9,160 nt of DNA from the NCBI GenBank assembly GCA_964513675.1, contig CAZEOD010000069.1:1-9160 (forward strand), written 5' to 3'. Within the stretch, counting starts at the first letter, position 1; every line of letters starts with the position of its first letter. The position numbers and the translations under genes are program-made. The stretch comes from CALFVT01 sp964513675. Its GTDB lineage: Bacteria > Pseudomonadota > Alphaproteobacteria > Caulobacterales > Maricaulaceae. The notes below the pieces were generated by a model that worked only from the letters and a program-made list of their open reading frames with translations, had not been told where the DNA came from and made no database searches. Of this stretch, positions 1-7,727 are shown piece after piece.

Positions 1-978
1 CAAGAGTTTACAGTCAGCGTTGCGCCCATGATGGATTGGACGGATCGGCATTGCCGGTGGTTTCATCGTCAATTAACGCGCCGCGTTTTTCTCTATACGG
101 AAATGGTTGTGGCGGATGCGGTTATACATGGCCCGCGTGAGCGTCTACTGGGCTTTGATTCGTCCGAACATCCGGTTGCGCTGCAAATTGGCGGGAGTGA
201 CCCAGCGAAGCTTACGGAAGCGTCAAAGATCGGCGAAGGCTTTGGCTATGACGAAATTAATATTAATATCGGCTGTCCATCCGATCGTGTGCAATCGGGC
301 CGCTTTGGCGCTTGCCTCATGCAAGAGCCGGATTTGGTCGCTGAGTGCTATGCGGCGATGGCCCAAGCGGTTTCTATCCCCGTGACTGTGAAGTGCCGCC
401 TTGGCGTTGACGATCAAAATCTCGATGAGACTTTACCGGCGTTTATTGAAAAAATATCGGCTGCGGGGTGCAGGCATTTTATTATCCATGCGCGAAAAGC
501 GTGGCTGAAGGGGCTGAGTCCGAAAGAGAACCGCGATGTGCCGCCGCTGGATTATGCGAGGGTTCGTAAAATGAAAGCCGATTACCCGCATTTAGAGATT
601 GTGCTCAATGGGGGCTTAACATCTCTAGCGCAAGGCCAAGCCGAAGCGGCGGCGTTAAACGGCGTGATGTATGGCCGCGCCGCCTATCATGATCCGTGGA
701 TGCTAAGCCGCGCCGATCATGTGTTTTATGATGAAAAAGCGCCTGATTTTTCACGCTTTGATATTGCGGAGGCTGTGATTGGCTATGCACAAGATCATGA
801 GCAGAGGGACCGGTCTATGAAAGCCTTATCGCGCCATATCATGGGGTTATTTGCAGGGCAGCCGGGGGCACGGCTATGGCGCCGAAGCCTGAGTGAAAAT
901 ACGGCCGCTGGCCTCACACCGTCTGAGGTTATTAAAACATCGCTTGCACATATGCGCGCGGTGGATACGTCGGCTTAA
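1..978 (+). CDS. dusA: tRNA-dihydrouridine synthase A, 5' end outside window
   Basis: FMN-dependent enzyme that uses NADPH to reduce uridine to dihydrouridine in the D-loop of tRNA (positions 20/20a for the DusA group), in the cytoplasm. The reading frame is open from base 1 and reads SVAPMMDWTDRHCR, the DusA N-terminal signature, so the ATG at 28 is internal and the true start lies just upstream of the window. Of the gene, 325 codons are visible; E. coli DusA is about 330-345 residues, so only a few residues are missing. The motif ININIGCPSDRVQ (Cys codon at 274-276) carries the cysteine that protonates the uracil ring in Dus enzymes, and FGACLM follows it as in DusA rather than DusB or DusC. 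HARKAWLKGLSPKENR and LNGG (FMN/tRNA-binding region) are also intact. TauE/SafE follows after 2 nt, which suggests co-transcription without an obvious functional link. Confidence 0.96.
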   Translation, partial: QEFTVSVAPMMDWTDRHCRWFHRQLTRRVFLYTEMVVADAVIHGPRERLLGFDSSEHPVALQIGGSDPAKLTEASKIGEGFGYDEININIGCPSDRVQSGRFGACLMQEPDLVAECYAAMAQAVSIPVTVKCRLGVDDQNLDETLPAFIEKISAAGCRHFIIHARKAWLKGLSPKENRDVPPLDYARVRKMKADYPHLEIVLNGGLTSLAQGQAEAAALNGVMYGRAAYHDPWMLSRADHVFYDEKAPDFSRFDIAEAVIGYAQDHEQRDRSMKALSRHIMGLFAGQPGARLWRRSLSENTAAGLTPSEVIKTSLAHMRAVDTSA

Positions 979-980
979 GG

Positions 981-1826
981 ATGGATGTCCTCACGGCTTA
1001 TGGGCCTATGATGATCGCCTTGGCCCTCACGGGCGTTCTTGCCGGATTTGGCGCAGGGCTATTTGGTATTGGCGGCGGAGCGGTGATTGTTCCGGCGCTC
1101 TATTATAGCTTTACTTTTTTAGGCTATGATCCGTCGACGGTAACCCATATGGCGATTGCGACATCGGCTGCGGTTATCATTGTCAATGCTCTGCGCGCTG
1201 TGCGGGCTCATAACGCGCTAGGCAGTGTTGATTGGGATTTATTATGGCCGCCCAATCCCTTGAAAAGCTATGCGCTTTGGATTGGGCTGGGGGCCTTTAC
1301 CGCATCATTATGGATTGCGCCGCAATTATCGGGGCGTCACCTTACAGCTCTTTTTGCTGGATTAGCGGGGCTTATTTCTTTGCAATTTATTTTTGGCCGT
1401 CCAAACTGGCAGTTTCGCCGCTCGGTTCCCGGCGGCGCGGCGCGACCCCTTGTCGGCGGGGCAGTTGGTATTTTATCGGCCTTGATCGGGATTGGCGGCG
1501 GATCACTAACCGTGCCGCTGATGTCGATTTGCGGGATGAGTATTCACCGCGCAATCGGTACGGCCTCGGGTTTCGGCTTTGCTATCGCGCTGCCCGCCAG
1601 TGCGGGATATATAATATCGGGCTGGGATGTCCCCCTTCGCGCGCCGTTCTCATGGGGATATATTAATCTGCCGGGGTTTGTATTTATCACAATTGCCGCG
1701 TTTTTATCTGTGCCATTAGGCGCAAGACTTGCTAATCATCTCCCGCAGTCACGCCTGAAACGTATTTTCGGAGTTTGCCTTTTACTCGTCGCCGTCAATA
1801 TGGCGCGAAAAGCAATCTTTATTTAA
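981..1826 (+). CDS. TauE/SafE family membrane transporter (sulfite exporter/anion permease family)
   Basis: Predicted inner-membrane protein of 281 residues, the usual size for TauE/SafE (about 250-300). Members have been linked to export of sulfite, sulfoacetate or related organic anions, but the substrate here cannot be read from the sequence. The family's internal duplication is visible: GAGLFGIGGGAVIVP at residues 24-38 and SALIGIGGGSLTVP at 166-179, each followed by a hydrophobic segment with a conserved A-x-G/A-T-S stretch (AIATSA at 58-63, AIGTAS at 191-196). Further hydrophobic segments lie around 98-115, 121-138, 198-213, 230-248 and 262-275. The ATG at 981 is preceded directly by AAGG with almost no spacing, so initiation may depend on coupling to dusA, which ends 2 nt upstream. 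An in-frame ATG pair at 1008 has no better ribosome site. No sulfur-metabolism gene is next to it to suggest a substrate. Confidence 0.9.
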   Translation: MDVLTAYGPMMIALALTGVLAGFGAGLFGIGGGAVIVPALYYSFTFLGYDPSTVTHMAIATSAAVIIVNALRAVRAHNALGSVDWDLLWPPNPLKSYALWIGLGAFTASLWIAPQLSGRHLTALFAGLAGLISLQFIFGRPNWQFRRSVPGGAARPLVGGAVGILSALIGIGGGSLTVPLMSICGMSIHRAIGTASGFGFAIALPASAGYIISGWDVPLRAPFSWGYINLPGFVFITIAAFLSVPLGARLANHLPQSRLKRIFGVCLLLVAVNMARKAIFI

Positions 1827-1848
1827 TGTCTAAGGGCATTTAAAGCGC

Positions 1849-3699
1849 CTAAGGTTGGGGTTCTGTGGCGTCCAAAAAACTGCTGACCCAGACTAAGGGG
1901 GCGTTCCAATTAATTGTAATCTCATTTTGCGTCCACGCAAGATAATGGTCTGTCCAGCAGGTTTGCGCCGCGCATGTGCCGATTTGCGTTTCGGCCACGG
2001 GGTCGCTCATATTATCATCATTGGGGCCGCCGGATAAGACACCCGCGGGCACAGTCGGCGCGCCTTTGCGAATAGACGCTGCCCAATGCCGGTGATGCGG
2101 GTTAAAATATTGCTGTGTGCCATAGCCGGAAATATAACTCTGCCCAAGCGGGTTACGCCCGAGTAGATAATCCATCAAATGCACCACGCCGTCTCTATAT
2201 TTCCGCTCTTCCGTTAGCATATAGGCATGGCCCAAAATAACGGCGCGGTTGGCGAGTTCTGAATTAGACCCCCAATGATAGCTTTTTTTGTAATAAGGAA
2301 TGTGCAGCGGCTCCTTGGGTGTGTCTGCAAGGATAAGATCGCTGATGCGCAGGATATTACGCCGCTCTTTCGCGGATAAGTCCCCCAAAAGCGCCGTATT
2401 GTTAAAGCCCGGCTGATCGGCTTTAGCATTTGTCCGGTCGGCGGCTTTATACTGCTTTATCGCTTTGGAATAACGTGCATCACCTGTTGTTAGAAATAGC
2501 TCCTTTGCGGCCCAGTAAAAATCATCAGCATAGCCTCTGTCACCATAAGGCCCGCCGCCGTCAAAATTACTATAGGCATAAATATCGGGGTGAATATTGG
2601 CGGCTGTCCAAGCTTTTTGGGCGCTAGTTAGGCAGCGCGATGCAAAGGCATCATCAATGCCGCGCCAAATACGCGCACAATAAGCGCCAATCGCGGCCAC
2701 GTTCAGCGTTGCGCCTGTGCTCGGGGGATAGACAAAGCGCTCCTGTGTAAACTCATGGGGCATCACCGCATCACCGGGCCATTGTTTGGCATGGACTTTA
2801 TGGTGAACAAGGCCTTCGGCCTTAATGCGCTGTGTTGAAAGCGGTTTGTTGTTCTCCTGCTGTCCGCCGCTGGCGACATCTGCAAATCCGCCGTCTGGCA
2901 CTTGCATGGCGAGCATAAACTCAATATTGGTTCGGGCCTCATCAAGCATATCATTCACGCCATTTCCAGATTCTGGAATTTTAACATTGCCGTCGGCAAA
3001 GGCAGGCTTAAAATTTTCATAGGCGCTCAGTAGCGTCCAAACGGAGATGCCGGAATTAACGACATATTTGCCGTGATCCCCCGCGTCATACCAACCGCCG
3101 CTCACATCGAGTGTATAATCACAGCCTGTCCATTCTGTGCCCCACATATCTGTTGTCGCCACACAGCTCGCCATTTCTACAGGGTGTCCGGCGGGGCGGG
3201 CATGATCTTTGCCGACATAAGCCGCCTCAATCGGGTCTTTGGCGCGGTTATGATAAAAATAGGATAGCGCATCATATTTCATTTGCGTATATAAGCCGCT
3301 GCCAATTTTAAACGGTGAAGATTGGTGCGGGCCAACGCGCAAAACATAGTCGTCCCCCGCCGTCACAAAGCTTGAAAAATCTATTTTATGTAAAGGCTGA
3401 TTGGCCTGTGCAGATAGGCCAAGGGGCTGGCTGCGGCCCTCTAAGATCGACTCTCCGTTTTTTATAAGCGACCATTTCAAGGCCGATTTAGAGGCGGATT
3501 GCATAATGGCAATTTTCGGCGATGCTGTTTCAAAGCCAATTTGGTTTAAGTAAATTGCGCCTTCGGCTGGAATTTTCGGCAGAATAATATCATCTTTGCT
3601 TACAGCAAGACGCGCTGTATTGTCTTTGGGTGCTTTTGTCTCTGAAATTCCGCAGGCGGTGAGAGCCATTAAAGGCAGGCTGATGAACCAATGTCGCAT
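1849..3699 (-). CDS. Glycoside hydrolase family 9 lipoprotein (cellulase/exo-glycosidase type)
   Basis: A 616-residue GH9 hydrolase, expected to cleave beta-1,4-linked glucan or amino-sugar chains by inversion. A short signal peptide ends in the lipobox LTAC with Cys16; the next residue is Gly, so outer-membrane sorting is likely (inference). Residues about 46-133 form the N-terminal Ig-like domain often found before bacterial GH9 modules (IYLNQIGF start). The catalytic alpha-barrel spans about 138-610. GWYDAGDHGKY at 202-212 supplies the general-base aspartates Asp205 and Asp208. NPHHRHW at 533-539 is the substrate-binding His/Arg motif. WTDHYLAWTQNEITINWNA at 582-600 matches the second GH9 signature exactly, with Glu593 as general acid. 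The gene appears catalytically complete. Start: ATG at 3699 with a weak AAGAGA site upstream. Some GH9 enzymes with this architecture are exo-glucosaminidases or cellobiases of Vibrionaceae, so 'cellulase' is not certain. It has no carbohydrate-binding module and no other sugar-use gene nearby. Confidence 0.95.
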   Translation of the reverse strand: MRHWFISLPLMALTACGISETKAPKDNTARLAVSKDDIILPKIPAEGAIYLNQIGFETASPKIAIMQSASKSALKWSLIKNGESILEGRSQPLGLSAQANQPLHKIDFSSFVTAGDDYVLRVGPHQSSPFKIGSGLYTQMKYDALSYFYHNRAKDPIEAAYVGKDHARPAGHPVEMASCVATTDMWGTEWTGCDYTLDVSGGWYDAGDHGKYVVNSGISVWTLLSAYENFKPAFADGNVKIPESGNGVNDMLDEARTNIEFMLAMQVPDGGFADVASGGQQENNKPLSTQRIKAEGLVHHKVHAKQWPGDAVMPHEFTQERFVYPPSTGATLNVAAIGAYCARIWRGIDDAFASRCLTSAQKAWTAANIHPDIYAYSNFDGGGPYGDRGYADDFYWAAKELFLTTGDARYSKAIKQYKAADRTNAKADQPGFNNTALLGDLSAKERRNILRISDLILADTPKEPLHIPYYKKSYHWGSNSELANRAVILGHAYMLTEERKYRDGVVHLMDYLLGRNPLGQSYISGYGTQQYFNPHHRHWAASIRKGAPTVPAGVLSGGPNDDNMSDPVAETQIGTCAAQTCWTDHYLAWTQNEITINWNAPLVWVSSFLDATEPQP

Positions 3700-3738
3700 A
3701 ATCTATCTCTTTTTACTCGAAGCCGATATCTTGGGGCG

Positions 3739-3767
3739 TCTATAGAATAAAATCTTTGCTGTGTAAG
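3739..3767 (-). promoter_or_regulatory. Possible promoter of the GH9 gene
   Basis: On the minus strand CTTACA (3767-3762) and TATAGA (3744-3739) are separated by 17 bp, each matching four of six bases of the sigma-70-type consensus. They lie in the 96-nt gap upstream of the GH9 start, which is long compared with the 0-7 nt gaps inside the preceding operon. This makes independent transcription of the GH9 gene plausible. The match is modest and could arise by chance in AT-rich DNA. Confidence 0.3.
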
Positions 3768-3768
3768 T

Positions 3769-3799
3769 CTAGATTTATACCTATTTCATAAATAACTAG
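3769..3799 (-). other. Imperfect AT-rich stem-loop at the end of the lipid A operon
   Basis: Reading the minus strand, CTAG-TT-ATTTAT is followed by a 9-nt loop and ATAAAT-CTAG, giving ten pairs with a 2-nt bulge. It starts at the stop codon of the LpxL-type acyltransferase. No run of T follows directly and the stem is mostly A-T, so it is a poor intrinsic terminator. It could be a 3'-end processing or stability element, or chance complementarity in an AT-rich spacer. Confidence 0.2.
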
Positions 3800-4695
3800 G
3801 ATTCATCATGTTTATATAAAGACTTCGGCCAGCGGCGGTGCACCCAAAACCATTGCGCAGGTTGGGCGCGAATGACGCTTTCAATAAAATGATTGATTTT
3901 TAAAACGCCGTTTTCTGTATCTGAAGATCGGTCTCCTGTATTTTCTGGCCAGATCGGATCATGTATAGTCATGTGAAAGCGGCTACCCTTGCGCGTTAAT
4001 GAGAGCGGCATAAGCGGGCGGTTTGTTTTTATCGCCAAACGTATAGCGCCCGTTGCCGTCATGGCAGGCTCTCCAAAGAAAGCCAGACTCAGCCCTTCAT
4101 TAAATTTTTGATCGTTAAGCAGCGCAACGCTTTGTCCGTTATAGATCGCGTCAATTAATTGGCGCGCGCCGCGTGCACCGGATTTTTGCACGAGGAGCTG
4201 CGTGCCGTAAGCTTCGCGTTGCCGCCGAACGCGCGCATCAATATAGGGGTTGTTGATTTTGCGATAGGTGATTTGCACGGGCAATCCGGCTTGGGTCATA
4301 ACAAGAGCCATAATTTCCCAATTTGCAAAATGGCCTGTGACAATAACAGCTGGATTATGAGCCTTTAATTTGTCGAGCCCGTCCACGGTAATTCGGCTGT
4401 GTGGGCCAAAGGCTTTCAGGCGGTGAAGGGCCGGAAACTCTGCAAATATACGTCCGCAATTCTCCCATTGCTTTTTTAAAAGCGCGCGGCTGTCCCTATC
4501 TGAAAGATCAGGAAATGCGATTTTTATATTTGTGCGCGCAATGTGATGCTTAGATGTTAAAGGCCCAATCAGCTTAAATAAAGCCCCGCCAAAATATGAT
4601 AATATTTTAAACGGAATGAGACCCAATATTAAAGAGAGCGCATCATAAGCCAAGGCTTCTATCCGCCAAGCGATGCGGCGTGATAAAGATGTCAT
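3796..4695 (-). CDS. Lipid A secondary acyltransferase, LpxL/HtrB family
   Basis: A 299-residue member of the LpxL/LpxM family, whose members transfer an acyl chain from acyl-ACP to Kdo-bearing lipid A precursor at the cytoplasmic face of the inner membrane. An N-terminal hydrophobic stretch (about 17-48) would anchor it. GHFANWE at 121-127 contains the catalytic H-x4-E pair (His122, Glu127). ALLNDQ at 191-196 and the FFGEPAMTATGAIRLA region at 207-222 match the substrate-binding core, and QWFWVHRRWP at 281-290 is the typical C-terminal signature. Its ATG overlaps the lpxK stop by one base (TAATG), so translation is probably coupled; AAAGG lies rather far upstream. Which hydroxyacyl group it modifies (the LpxL or LpxM position) and the chain length cannot be told, so no symbol is given. 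It is the last gene of the operon. Confidence 0.92.
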   Translation of the reverse strand: MTSLSRRIAWRIEALAYDALSLILGLIPFKILSYFGGALFKLIGPLTSKHHIARTNIKIAFPDLSDRDSRALLKKQWENCGRIFAEFPALHRLKAFGPHSRITVDGLDKLKAHNPAVIVTGHFANWEIMALVMTQAGLPVQITYRKINNPYIDARVRRQREAYGTQLLVQKSGARGARQLIDAIYNGQSVALLNDQKFNEGLSLAFFGEPAMTATGAIRLAIKTNRPLMPLSLTRKGSRFHMTIHDPIWPENTGDRSSDTENGVLKINHFIESVIRAQPAQWFWVHRRWPKSLYKHDES

Positions 4696-5720
4696 TAGCG
4701 CCGATCCGCGCCTTTATCCATGCGGGCTCCGGTACGCTGAATGATCGGGTGTAAAAGCGTGCGCAAGGTGAGTTCATCTTCAAAGCGAACCATAACAGGC
4801 CAGACTTTGACCTCTTTTCGAAAGGCTTTGGGAAGGCGGATGTAATCCTTTTCCGTCGTAATTAATTGGGCGTCATATTCTTTTGACAAGGTTTTAAGGC
4901 GCTCAATGTCTTCAGTATTATAGGGGTGGTGGTCATCATAAGATAACGCTTCGACTAATTCTCCGCCGCGGCGGCGCAGGCTGTCAAAAAACTTATTTGG
5001 GCGGCCAATACCGGCAAAGGCAAAGAGCTTACCCTTGGGCGCTTTGGCCGGTGTGCGCAGATAGGCCGGAATAATGATTTGCCCTTTAAGCTGGGCGGCA
5101 AGATGCTCGCTAATCTCGTAATTTGGTTCTGGCTTCATCAATATAACCGCATCCGCGCGGGCCAAGGATTCGCCGAGTTTTTCCCGTAGAGGGCCAGCGG
5201 GGAAAACGCAGCCATTACCAAATCCTGTTTCTGCATCGACCACGATCAAAGAGAGATCTTTTTGTAGGCTAGGGTTCTGGTGGCCATCATCCATGACAAT
5301 GACTTCCGCGCCGTAGGACACGGCTGCGCGCGCGCCTTCGTCACGTCCAGCTGAGACCCAGACGGGGGCGTTGCGAGCGAGGAGGAGAGGTTCATCACCA
5401 ACATTGCGCGATGTGTGATGACGCTGCACAGGGATCGGGCCTTTTTCTTGACCGCCATACCCGCGTGATAATCCAACAACATTAACGCCCATACGGCGTA
5501 AGCTATGCAGAAGATAGGCCGCCACAGGCGTTTTTCCTGTGCCGCCCATCGTCACATTGCCGACGCATATAACGGGGATGCCCGCATTATAGCTATCTGT
5601 CGTTTTTATACGCCGTGCACTAACCCAGCCATAAACCCAAGAGATAGGTTTTAACAGTGTTCGCAAAGCGGGGGCGGCGTCACGTCCGTCGCGTATGTTC
5701 CAAAATTCGGGTGGCCTCAT
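4695..5720 (-). CDS. lpxK: Tetraacyldisaccharide 4'-kinase
   Basis: Membrane-associated kinase that phosphorylates the 4' position of the tetraacyl-disaccharide 1-phosphate to make lipid IVA, the sixth step of lipid A synthesis. The protein has 341 residues, normal for the family (about 310-350). The P-loop GNVTMGGTGKTP spans 54-65 (Lys63, Thr64). GLSRGYGG at 83-90 and VGDEPLLLA at 107-115 are typical LpxK blocks. VIVMDDGHQNP at 140-150 is the Walker B-like motif, with Asp144/Asp145. FPAGPLRE at 173-180, DDHHPY at 262-267 and TTEKDYIRLP at 288-297 complete the set. The N-terminus MRPPEFWN fits the usual start. The gene begins 7 nt after the waaA stop without a visible Shine-Dalgarno site; TATAAT lies just upstream (see findings). 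Its stop overlaps the start of the next acyltransferase gene by one base. Confidence 0.97.
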   Translation of the reverse strand: MRPPEFWNIRDGRDAAPALRTLLKPISWVYGWVSARRIKTTDSYNAGIPVICVGNVTMGGTGKTPVAAYLLHSLRRMGVNVVGLSRGYGGQEKGPIPVQRHHTSRNVGDEPLLLARNAPVWVSAGRDEGARAAVSYGAEVIVMDDGHQNPSLQKDLSLIVVDAETGFGNGCVFPAGPLREKLGESLARADAVILMKPEPNYEISEHLAAQLKGQIIIPAYLRTPAKAPKGKLFAFAGIGRPNKFFDSLRRRGGELVEALSYDDHHPYNTEDIERLKTLSKEYDAQLITTEKDYIRLPKAFRKEVKVWPVMVRFEDELTLRTLLHPIIQRTGARMDKGADRR

Positions 5721-5727
5721 GGCTATA

Positions 5728-7014
5728 TTATAACTGACTTAACCGCGAAATGAAAGGTGTAAGGGAATGAAGCAGCCGCGCCATATTATCTGATTGTTTT
5801 GCCGCATAGGTTTTTGCGTTTTGGCTCTGTTCATTCTGCTGTGCGGGGGCGTCCCATAAGCTGCGGATAATTTTTGTAATTGCGGCGGGATCGGGCGTAA
5901 GGATGCGCACGGCTCCGGCAGTTTCCATATCTTTATAAAGTTCTTCGAAAGAGCTAACATAGGGGCCGCTAAGAACTGCGCAGCCCAGCTGTGCGGGCTC
6001 ATACGGGTTATGACCCTTTAGGTTTGCGCATAAAGAGCCGCCCATAAGAACGCTCGGGGCTAAGCTGTATGCGAGGCCCATTTTCCCAATTTCGTCAATC
6101 AGTAAGATCTGAGTTTGCCGCGTTATCTCATCTGAAATGCGGCTATATGACAGACTGTTTTGCGTTATTAAATCTGTGATTTTTGCGCTGCGTTCAGGGT
6201 GGCGAGGAATGAGGATCAGCAAAGCATCGGGATGGCTTTTCAGCAAGGCTTTATGGGCGGTCAAAATAATAGCCTCTTCACCGTCATGCGTACTCGCAGC
6301 GCACCAAAGGCGGCGCTCGCCGATTTGCCCCTTTAGGCGGGCGAGGTGAGTGGGGTCAGCCGTTAAAGGCGGCGCGGCTAATTTTAAATTGCCAAAGACA
6401 GATATCTCGCGGTCTAAAATTTGCGAAAGACTTTCCGCTGTTGCGCCGTCGGCGGGGTAAATATTGTGAAACGCCGCAAATAACCTACGGGCTGTACGCG
6501 GGCGTTTCTGCCAGCCTTGCCGCGATTTTTCAGACAGACGTGCATTCAGCAAAAGCAGAGGAATATGGCGGGCTTGGCTTTGCAAAATAAGATTGGGCCA
6601 AATTTCAGATTCGAGCCATAGTCCCAAATCAGGCGTCCAATGATCTAAAAACCGGTTGACCGCTTTCGGCGTGTCAGCGGGAATATATTGGTGAAACGCG
6701 CGCGGGGGGAGACGCTCTTGCATAAGCTTTGCGGATGTAACAGTTCCGCTGGTGACAAGGACGTGATACGATGGATTTTGATTTAATATTTTCTCTATGA
6801 TCGGTACGGCCATGGCCGTCTCCCCGAGGCTCGCGCCGTGAACCCAGATCAACGGCCCGTCAGGGCGCGGGCGAGCGCCATGGCCAAAGCGCTCATTTAG
6901 CCGCGATAAGTCTTCTTTTCCGTCTTGGGCGCGGCGTTTCAAATATACGGGCAGAAGCGGCGCAGCGGCGCGCATGGCAAGGCGGTAAAGATTTAAAAGC
7001 AGCGGCGTTTCCAT
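5728..7014 (-). CDS. waaA: 3-deoxy-D-manno-octulosonic acid (Kdo) transferase
   Basis: GT30 glycosyltransferase (also called kdtA) that adds Kdo from CMP-Kdo to lipid IVA at the inner membrane, founding the LPS core. It has 428 residues, the standard length. An N-terminal hydrophobic anchor (about 5-25) is followed by the Gln/Arg-rich KEDLSRLNERFG segment. WVHGASLGE at 57-65 holds the catalytic-base Glu65. GLWLESEIWPNL at 131-142, FGNLK at 207-211, AASTHDGEE at 239-247, IPRHPER at 269-275 and GGSL...GHNPYEPA at 325-341 are all family hallmarks of the two Rossmann lobes. Whether it adds one or two Kdo residues cannot be read from sequence. The start overlaps the preceding stop (TAATG), with GAGG 7 nt upstream as ribosome site. 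The C-terminus after about 390 is Gln/Asn-rich and poorly conserved. Confidence 0.97.
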   Translation of the reverse strand: METPLLLNLYRLAMRAAAPLLPVYLKRRAQDGKEDLSRLNERFGHGARPRPDGPLIWVHGASLGETAMAVPIIEKILNQNPSYHVLVTSGTVTSAKLMQERLPPRAFHQYIPADTPKAVNRFLDHWTPDLGLWLESEIWPNLILQSQARHIPLLLLNARLSEKSRQGWQKRPRTARRLFAAFHNIYPADGATAESLSQILDREISVFGNLKLAAPPLTADPTHLARLKGQIGERRLWCAASTHDGEEAIILTAHKALLKSHPDALLILIPRHPERSAKITDLITQNSLSYSRISDEITRQTQILLIDEIGKMGLAYSLAPSVLMGGSLCANLKGHNPYEPAQLGCAVLSGPYVSSFEELYKDMETAGAVRILTPDPAAITKIIRSLWDAPAQQNEQSQNAKTYAAKQSDNMARLLHSLTPFISRLSQL

Positions 7015-7727
7015 TACGCCGCCTCAATGGGATGATGGCCCATACGCCGATCTGCGAGGGCGAGCAGGGCGTTCATTTCAGCGTTTATCTGGCCGCGCAA
7101 AACCTCCAGTGCAGCGTCAGATATATCCGGCGCAATATGAACGGGCGTGCCCCAAATAATCGCGCCGCGGCCAAAAGGCAGGGGCAAAATAAATTTATCC
7201 CAACTATTAAATTGCTTGCGGTTTTTAACCGCGAATAAACAGGGCAAAATGGGGTGGCCCGTCATACGCGCAAGCCTTAGCGGGCCAAGTCCAAGCCGTT
7301 GGCGCGGCCCGCGCGGACCGTCTGGCGTGATAACAACGCAGCCGCCCCCGTCTAAGGTTTCGATAATATCCCGCCCTGCTTTTGCGCCGCCTTTATCGGT
7401 GCGTTTTGCCGCTTTTTTGGCCGAACCGCGAATAACCGATAATCCGAGAAAGCGGCAGCTACGCGCGACAATCTCGCCGTCCCGAGAGCGCGAGATCAGC
7501 ACATGTGGATGCGGCCATGTCGCCTTATTCCATGCGGAATTTAGCATCATGAAACGGGAATGCCATGTTAAGGCGATGAGGCCTTTGCCGCGCTTAATCA
7601 CAGGCGCTGCAATTTCGCTGCGGTCAAACTCCCAACGGGTTGTATATTTTATCAGAAACATATAGGCCGCAACAAGAAACCCGATCAAGGTTTGCATAGC
7701 GCGGGAGCGCATGATTTTTTTAAACAT
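7014..7727 (-). CDS. DUF374 family lysophospholipid-acyltransferase-like protein
   Basis: A 237-residue protein with a hydrophobic N-terminal anchor (about 11-28) and a DUF374 acyltransferase-like core: LTWHSRFMM at 53-61 (His56 is the likely catalytic residue), ISRSRDGEIVAR at 78-89, GLSVIRGS at 95-102 and ITPDGPRGPRQ at 133-143, the glycerol-phosphate-site-like loop. Five residues after His56 there is Met, not the Asp/Glu of H-x4-D/E enzymes. DUF374 genes sit beside waaA/lpxK in many proteobacteria; I recall related epsilonproteobacterial proteins (LpxJ) being described as lipid A late acyltransferases. A role in lipid A acylation is therefore plausible but is inferred for this copy. It is the first gene of a four-gene operon and has the clearest ribosome site in the window. 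Its stop overlaps the waaA start by one base. Confidence 0.88.
   Translation of the reverse strand: MFKKIMRSRAMQTLIGFLVAAYMFLIKYTTRWEFDRSEIAAPVIKRGKGLIALTWHSRFMMLNSAWNKATWPHPHVLISRSRDGEIVARSCRFLGLSVIRGSAKKAAKRTDKGGAKAGRDIIETLDGGGCVVITPDGPRGPRQRLGLGPLRLARMTGHPILPCLFAVKNRKQFNSWDKFILPLPFGRGAIIWGTPVHIAPDISDAALEVLRGQINAEMNALLALADRRMGHHPIEAA

Noticed and set aside
28..30. ATG at 28 as the start of dusA
   Set aside because: The frame is open upstream and codes for the conserved SVAP residues that precede MMDWTDRH in DusA, so the start is outside the window.
256..269. ATTAATATTAATAT tandem-like repeat
   Set aside because: It simply encodes the conserved Asn-Ile-Asn-Ile residues before the catalytic Cys of DusA.
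1232..1666. 144-codon open frame on the + strand within the TauE/SafE gene
   Set aside because: It is an alternative frame of a gene whose own frame has duplicated GIGGG motifs and proper membrane segments; it has no ribosome site or known domain.
1827..1848. Possible terminator between the TauE/SafE and GH9 stops
   Set aside because: GGGCATTTAAAGCGCC gives only about three pairs and no T-run follows; the two CTAAGG/CCTAAGG copies are direct, not inverted.
7147..7665. 172-codon open frame on the + strand, antisense to the DUF374 gene
   Set aside because: It lies wholly inside a gene with clear family motifs, has low-complexity Arg/Pro/Ser composition and shows no recognisable domain.
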